From Rhodospirillales bacterium (lineage in GTDB: Bacteria; Pseudomonadota; Alphaproteobacteria; Rhodospirillales; UBA2165): 64,000 bases of DNA. Made by a program: the position numbers and the translations under genes. Position 1 is the stretch's first letter. Each line of letters opens with the position of its first letter. Of this stretch, positions 60,338-64,000 are shown piece after piece. The notes below the pieces were generated by a model that was given only the letters and a program-made list of their open reading frames with translations, did no database searches and was not told the DNA's origin. The stretch covers positions 1 through 64,000 of the forward strand of contig JAJDXO010000007.1 of NCBI GenBank assembly GCA_022823235.1, written 5' to 3'.

Positions 60338-61837
60338 ATGGCGAAGTTGTACCGGGCGCGGGCGCGCGCCGACGCATCGGCTCCAACCATCTGGCTGGTT
60401 GCGGCCTTTGTCGCGACAATGATCGCGATGACGGTCCTTGTGCCCCGTGCCGACGCCCGGGCCGCGCCGGAGAGCTTTGCCGACCTCGCTCAGAAGCTGC
60501 TGCCCTCGGTGGTGAACATTTCCTCCACGGGGGTGGTCGGCCGCGGGCAGGGCGGCCAGCGGGGTCTGCCGCAACTCCCCGAGGGTTCGCCTTTCGAAGA
60601 CTTCTTCCGCGACTTCTTTGACCGCAACCGGCCGCAACAGCAACGGCGCCGCTCCACGTCGTTGGGCTCCGGCTTCATCATAGACCCGGCGGGGGTCATC
60701 GTGACCAACAATCACGTCATTGAAGACGCCGATGAAATTACCGTCACATTGCACGACAACCGGACCCTGAAGGCGGAAGTCGTCGGCCGTGACCCGAAGA
60801 CCGACCTAGCCGTGTTGAAGGTTGAATCCGCCCAAGATCTGCCGGCCGTGCCGTTTGGCGATAGTGATGCGATCCGGGTGGGAGACTGGGTGGTCGCGAT
60901 CGGCAATCCCTTCGGTCTCGGTGGAAGCGTGACCGCGGGTATCGTCTCCGCGCGGGGCCGCAACATCAATACCGGCCCTTACGATGACTTCATCCAGACC
61001 GACGCCTCCATCAACGTGGGGAACTCCGGCGGCCCGTTGTTCAACATGGCGGGCGAGGTGGTCGGTATCAATACGGCCATCTTTTCGCAGTCCGGCGGCA
61101 GTGTCGGGATCGGCTTCTCCATCCCGGCCGCCGCCGCCCAGTCGGTAATCAGCCAGCTCCGCCAGTATGGCCGCACCCGCCGCGGTTGGCTCGGCGTCCG
61201 CATTCAGCCGGTGACCGAGGAAATCGCCGAGAGTCTCGGTTTGGACGGCGCGTCCGGCGCATTGGTCGCCAGCGTCACCGAGGGAAGCCCGGCGGAAGAC
61301 GGCGAGATCAAGGCCGGCGACATCATCCTGAAGTTCGCCGGCCGCGACGTGGACGAAATGCGCAAGCTGCCCAGGATCGTCGCCGAGACCGAAATAGACA
61401 AATCGGTGCCGGTGGAGGTTTGGCGGGACGGCAAGCGCGTGACCACGACCGTGACGGTCGGAGAGCTCGATGAAGGAAACAATGAGGTGGCCAGCGCCGA
61501 CCCGGCTCAGGATGCCGGTGAAATCGGCGATCACTCGGTCGCCGAGCTTGGCCTCGTCCTGTCCCGGATCAACGGGGCGGCGCGCAAGAAATTCAGCCTC
61601 AAGAACCATACCCGCGGCGTCGTGGTCGTCGGTGTCGAACCCAACGGCGCGGCCGCCGAGAAGAACCTGCGGGCCGGCGACGTGATCGTCGAGGTCAGCC
61701 AGGACGAGGTGCGCGCGCCCGAGGACGTGGACCGGAAGATCAGGGAAGCGAAGGAGGCCGGCCGGAAATCGCTGCTCCTTCTGGTCGAGGGCCAGAGCGG
61801 TCTGAGGTTCGTCGCCCTGCGTATCGGCGAGAGCTGA
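60338..61837 (+). CDS. Do/DegP-family periplasmic serine protease
   Basis: 499 residues from MAKLYRARAR (60338), behind GGAGGCGG. An N-terminal signal or anchor (about 15-36) is followed by the protease domain with His126 (TNNHVI), Asp156 (KTDLAVL) and Ser230 (VGNSGGPL). Two PDZ domains follow (about 290-380, with LGVRIQPVTEEIAESLGL, and about 405-495). It is the HtrA/DegQ/MucD type, which cuts or refolds misfolded periplasmic proteins. Position after hflKC fits an envelope quality-control cluster. Confidence 0.94.
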   Translation: MAKLYRARARADASAPTIWLVAAFVATMIAMTVLVPRADARAAPESFADLAQKLLPSVVNISSTGVVGRGQGGQRGLPQLPEGSPFEDFFRDFFDRNRPQQQRRRSTSLGSGFIIDPAGVIVTNNHVIEDADEITVTLHDNRTLKAEVVGRDPKTDLAVLKVESAQDLPAVPFGDSDAIRVGDWVVAIGNPFGLGGSVTAGIVSARGRNINTGPYDDFIQTDASINVGNSGGPLFNMAGEVVGINTAIFSQSGGSVGIGFSIPAAAAQSVISQLRQYGRTRRGWLGVRIQPVTEEIAESLGLDGASGALVASVTEGSPAEDGEIKAGDIILKFAGRDVDEMRKLPRIVAETEIDKSVPVEVWRDGKRVTTTVTVGELDEGNNEVASADPAQDAGEIGDHSVAELGLVLSRINGAARKKFSLKNHTRGVVVVGVEPNGAAAEKNLRAGDVIVEVSQDEVRAPEDVDRKIREAKEAGRKSLLLLVEGQSGLRFVALRIGES

Positions 61838-61875
61838 GCCTCCCGTTTCCGGTGAAATTACCGTAGGAACCCAAC

Positions 61876-63111
61876 GTGCCGGAACCACTCGTGCAACCCT
61901 TTCGCGGGCTTCGTCCCGTCGCGGACAAGGCTCAATCGGTTGCCGCGCCGCCCTACGACGTGATGTCGAGCGCCGAGGCGCGGGAAATGGCAGCCGGCAA
62001 CTCCTTGAGCTTTCTTCACATTTCCAAGCCCGAGATCGATCTGCCCGAGGGCACCGACGTTTACTCGGATGCGGTCTATGCCAAGGGCGGCGCGAACATG
62101 GCCGGGATGCTCGCGGACGGGGTGATGGTTCGGGACGAAAAACCGGGCTACTACATCTACCGGGTCGAGATGGACGGCCATGTCCAGACCGGCATCGCCG
62201 CCGCCGGGTCCGTCGAGGCATATGAGACCAATCTCATCCGCCGCCATGAAACCACCCGCCCCGACAAGGAAACCGACCGGGTAAAGCAGATCGAAGCGGT
62301 CAACGCCCAGACCGGGCCGGTATTCACCACCCATGCCGACAACGCGGAATTGTCCGAAATCGTCGCCTCGGTCACCGCAACGCCGCCGGCCTATGAGGTA
62401 AAGAACGTGGGCCGGGCCGATCATACCCTCTGGGTGGTCTCCGAAGATGATTTGATCGGCCGGATTACCGGGGCGTTCCAGGATATCGGCGTGATCTATA
62501 TCGCGGATGGGCACCATCGCTCGGCGGCGGCGTCCCGGGTCGCGGCGGCCAGGCGGGCCGAACACGGCGCGGGGCCCTGGGACCGGTTTCTGATCGTCAG
62601 CTTCCCCGAAAGCGAGGTGCGGATCATCGACTACAATCGGGTGATCAAGGGGCTGAACGGACGCGGCGCGGAAGCATTCCTCGCTGTCCTTGGCAAGGCC
62701 TTCCTGGTCGAAAAGCGGGATGCGCCCGCGAAACCGGCGGTCCGCCGGACCTTCGGCATGTATCTGGCGGGAAATTGGTACAGCCTGGCGCCGAAGGACG
62801 ACGTGCCCGCTGGCGCGCCCGCCGAAGACCGTCTCGATGTCAGTCTGTTCAACGCCCGGGTCATCGGGCCCATTCTCGGCATCACCGATCAGCGCTCCGA
62901 TCCCCGCATCGATTTCATCGGCGGCGCGCGGGGCATGGCCGAACTGGAGCGCCGGGTCGACTCGGGCGATTGGGACGTCGCTTTCGCCTACTACCCGATC
63001 AGCGTCGCCGAACTCATGGCCGTGGCCGACGCGCAAGCCGACATGCCGCCCAAGATCACCTGGTTCGAGCCCAAGCTCGCCGACGGCATGGTGTCGCTCG
63101 TGCTGGACTAG
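61876..63111 (+). CDS. DUF1015 family protein
   Basis: 411 residues, GTG start at 61876. DUF1015 landmarks: AAPPYDVMSSAEAREMAAGN (about 19-38), SFLHISKPEIDLPEG, IYIADGHHRSAAASRVAAA (about 210-230) and the late LGITDQRSDPRIDF (about 335-350). The DGHHR motif suggests a nucleotidyl or nuclease-type active site, but no function is established. It ends five bases before miaA, so co-transcription is likely. Confidence 0.92.
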   Translation: MPEPLVQPFRGLRPVADKAQSVAAPPYDVMSSAEAREMAAGNSLSFLHISKPEIDLPEGTDVYSDAVYAKGGANMAGMLADGVMVRDEKPGYYIYRVEMDGHVQTGIAAAGSVEAYETNLIRRHETTRPDKETDRVKQIEAVNAQTGPVFTTHADNAELSEIVASVTATPPAYEVKNVGRADHTLWVVSEDDLIGRITGAFQDIGVIYIADGHHRSAAASRVAAARRAEHGAGPWDRFLIVSFPESEVRIIDYNRVIKGLNGRGAEAFLAVLGKAFLVEKRDAPAKPAVRRTFGMYLAGNWYSLAPKDDVPAGAPAEDRLDVSLFNARVIGPILGITDQRSDPRIDFIGGARGMAELERRVDSGDWDVAFAYYPISVAELMAVADAQADMPPKITWFEPKLADGMVSLVLD

Positions 63112-63115
63112 GTCC

Positions 63116-64000
63116 ATGACGGGCGCCCCCGTCATCGTCATCTTCGGGCCGACGGCGTCCGGCAAGTCGTCCCTCGCCATCGACGTCGCCCGGGAGTTCG
63201 ACGGCGTGATCGTCAACGCCGATTCCATGCAGGTCTACGGAGAGCTGCGGGTCTTGACCGCGCGGCCGAGCGCCGCGGACGAGGCGCTGGCCCCCCACAA
63301 ACTCTATGGCGTACTCGGCGCGGCGGAGGTCTGCTCGGCCGGCCGCTGGCTCCAACTGGCCATCCCCGAGATCGAGGCGGCTTGGGGGGCGGACAAACTT
63401 CCCATCATCGTCGGCGGCACCGGGCTCTACATCCGCGCCCTGATGGAGGGGCTGAGCCATATCCCCGACGTTGCCGATGAATGCCGCGAGACCGCTCGGA
63501 CAAAATGCTCGGAAATCGGCCCGGAGGCCTTTCACAAACTGCTCGCCGAGGCGGATCCGATTTCGGCCGCCCGCATCCGGCCTTCGGACCCGCAGCGGAT
63601 GATCCGCGCCTACGAGGTCTATCTCTCCTCCGGGCGGCCGCTGTCGGAGTGGCAGGCCGGGGCCGCGGCGCCGCCCCTCGATGCCCGGTTCTTCGTCATC
63701 GCGCTCAAGCCCGATCGGGACGATCTGTATGCCGCCTGCGACGGTCGCGCGGAAGCGATGCTGGAGGAGGGGGCGCTCGGCGAGGTGGCGGCGCTCGCCG
63801 AGATGAACCTCGACCCGGCGCTGCCCGCCATGAAGGCATTGGGCGTGCCCGATTTGCTTCGCCATATTCGGGGCGAGGCGGGCCGGGAAGAGGCGCTGGC
63901 GAGCCTGCAGCAGGCCACCCGGAACTACGCCAAGCGGCAAATGACCTGGCTGAATCATCAGATTTCTTCGGATTTGACCATTTTTGAGCAATATTCGGAA
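63116..64000 (+). CDS. miaA: tRNA dimethylallyltransferase, 3' end beyond the window
   Basis: 295 codons are in the window and the frame is still open at 64000. It starts MTGAPVIVIFGPTASGKSSL with the P-loop GPTASGKS (about 11-18). Asp in VNADSMQVYGELRVLTARPS (about 37-56) and the GGTGLYIRALMEGL motif are diagnostic. The enzyme adds a dimethylallyl group to A37 of tRNAs reading U-starting codons. The usual length is about 300-320 residues, so only a few codons should be missing. Confidence 0.95.
   Translation, partial: MTGAPVIVIFGPTASGKSSLAIDVAREFDGVIVNADSMQVYGELRVLTARPSAADEALAPHKLYGVLGAAEVCSAGRWLQLAIPEIEAAWGADKLPIIVGGTGLYIRALMEGLSHIPDVADECRETARTKCSEIGPEAFHKLLAEADPISAARIRPSDPQRMIRAYEVYLSSGRPLSEWQAGAAAPPLDARFFVIALKPDRDDLYAACDGRAEAMLEEGALGEVAALAEMNLDPALPAMKALGVPDLLRHIRGEAGREEALASLQQATRNYAKRQMTWLNHQISSDLTIFEQYSE

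Overview
The window is from a GC-rich alphaproteobacterium, most like a Rhodospirillales-type lineage; that placement is inferred from gene content. The best evidence is a circularly permuted two-piece tmRNA gene (about 43560-43805, minus strand) whose reading frame gives the tag ANDNEAFAVAA. It lies beside a SspB-type ClpXP adaptor and in the same window as an hflK-hflC-DUF2065-Do protease-DUF1015-miaA run. The intergenic spaces are full of palindromic repeats of kinds common in alphaproteobacteria.

Layout. 0-9 kb: a hydrolase, a three-gene AT-richer unknown operon (1108-2172), GFA and VOC proteins, tandem repeats, phenylalanine hydroxylase divergent from an Lrp-type regulator, an amidohydrolase, a CMD-family protein and a quinone oxidoreductase. 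9-13.2 kb: an accessory patch with a PD-(D/E)XK-like protein, a two-gene cassette of unknown function between 16-bp copies of an IS-end-like sequence, a dead IS3-type orfA fragment and an HNH-like protein. 13.2-28.6 kb: metabolism (amidohydrolase, cold-shock protein, SlyD, a four-gene bufferin-type copper peptide operon, a D-2-hydroxyacid dehydrogenase, an orphan molybdenum hydroxylase, fumarase, an AGE-family epimerase, a flavin hydroxylase and a GST). 28.6-35.6 kb: a LuxR-type regulator with a perfect dyad upstream, then an amidase and a complete branched-chain/urea-type ABC importer that contains a fused permease-ATPase. 35.8-38.2 kb: a MetE-like protein and an outer-membrane barrel.

38.3-42.9 kb is the most notable stretch. 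It is a low-GC island bounded by about 50-bp direct copies of the 3' end of sspB. It holds a UvrD-like helicase, itself flanked by two copies of a GST 3' end, and a complete retron: a promoter, a foldable msr-msd RNA with a1/a2 arms, a nucleoside-deoxyribosyltransferase-like/winged-helix effector and a reverse transcriptase with YADD, NAxxH and VTG motifs. The RT stop codon overlaps the sspB stop codon.

43-64 kb: tmRNA and sspB (trans-translation tag and its adaptor side by side), thyX, a second branched-chain-type ABC importer followed by an aldehyde dehydrogenase and a coniferyl-alcohol-dehydrogenase-like SDR (probably uptake and oxidation of an aromatic compound), a flotillin, a TctC-type binding protein, a DMT exporter, an Mrp ATPase, the hflKC/Do protease membrane quality-control cluster, DUF1015, and miaA running off the right edge.
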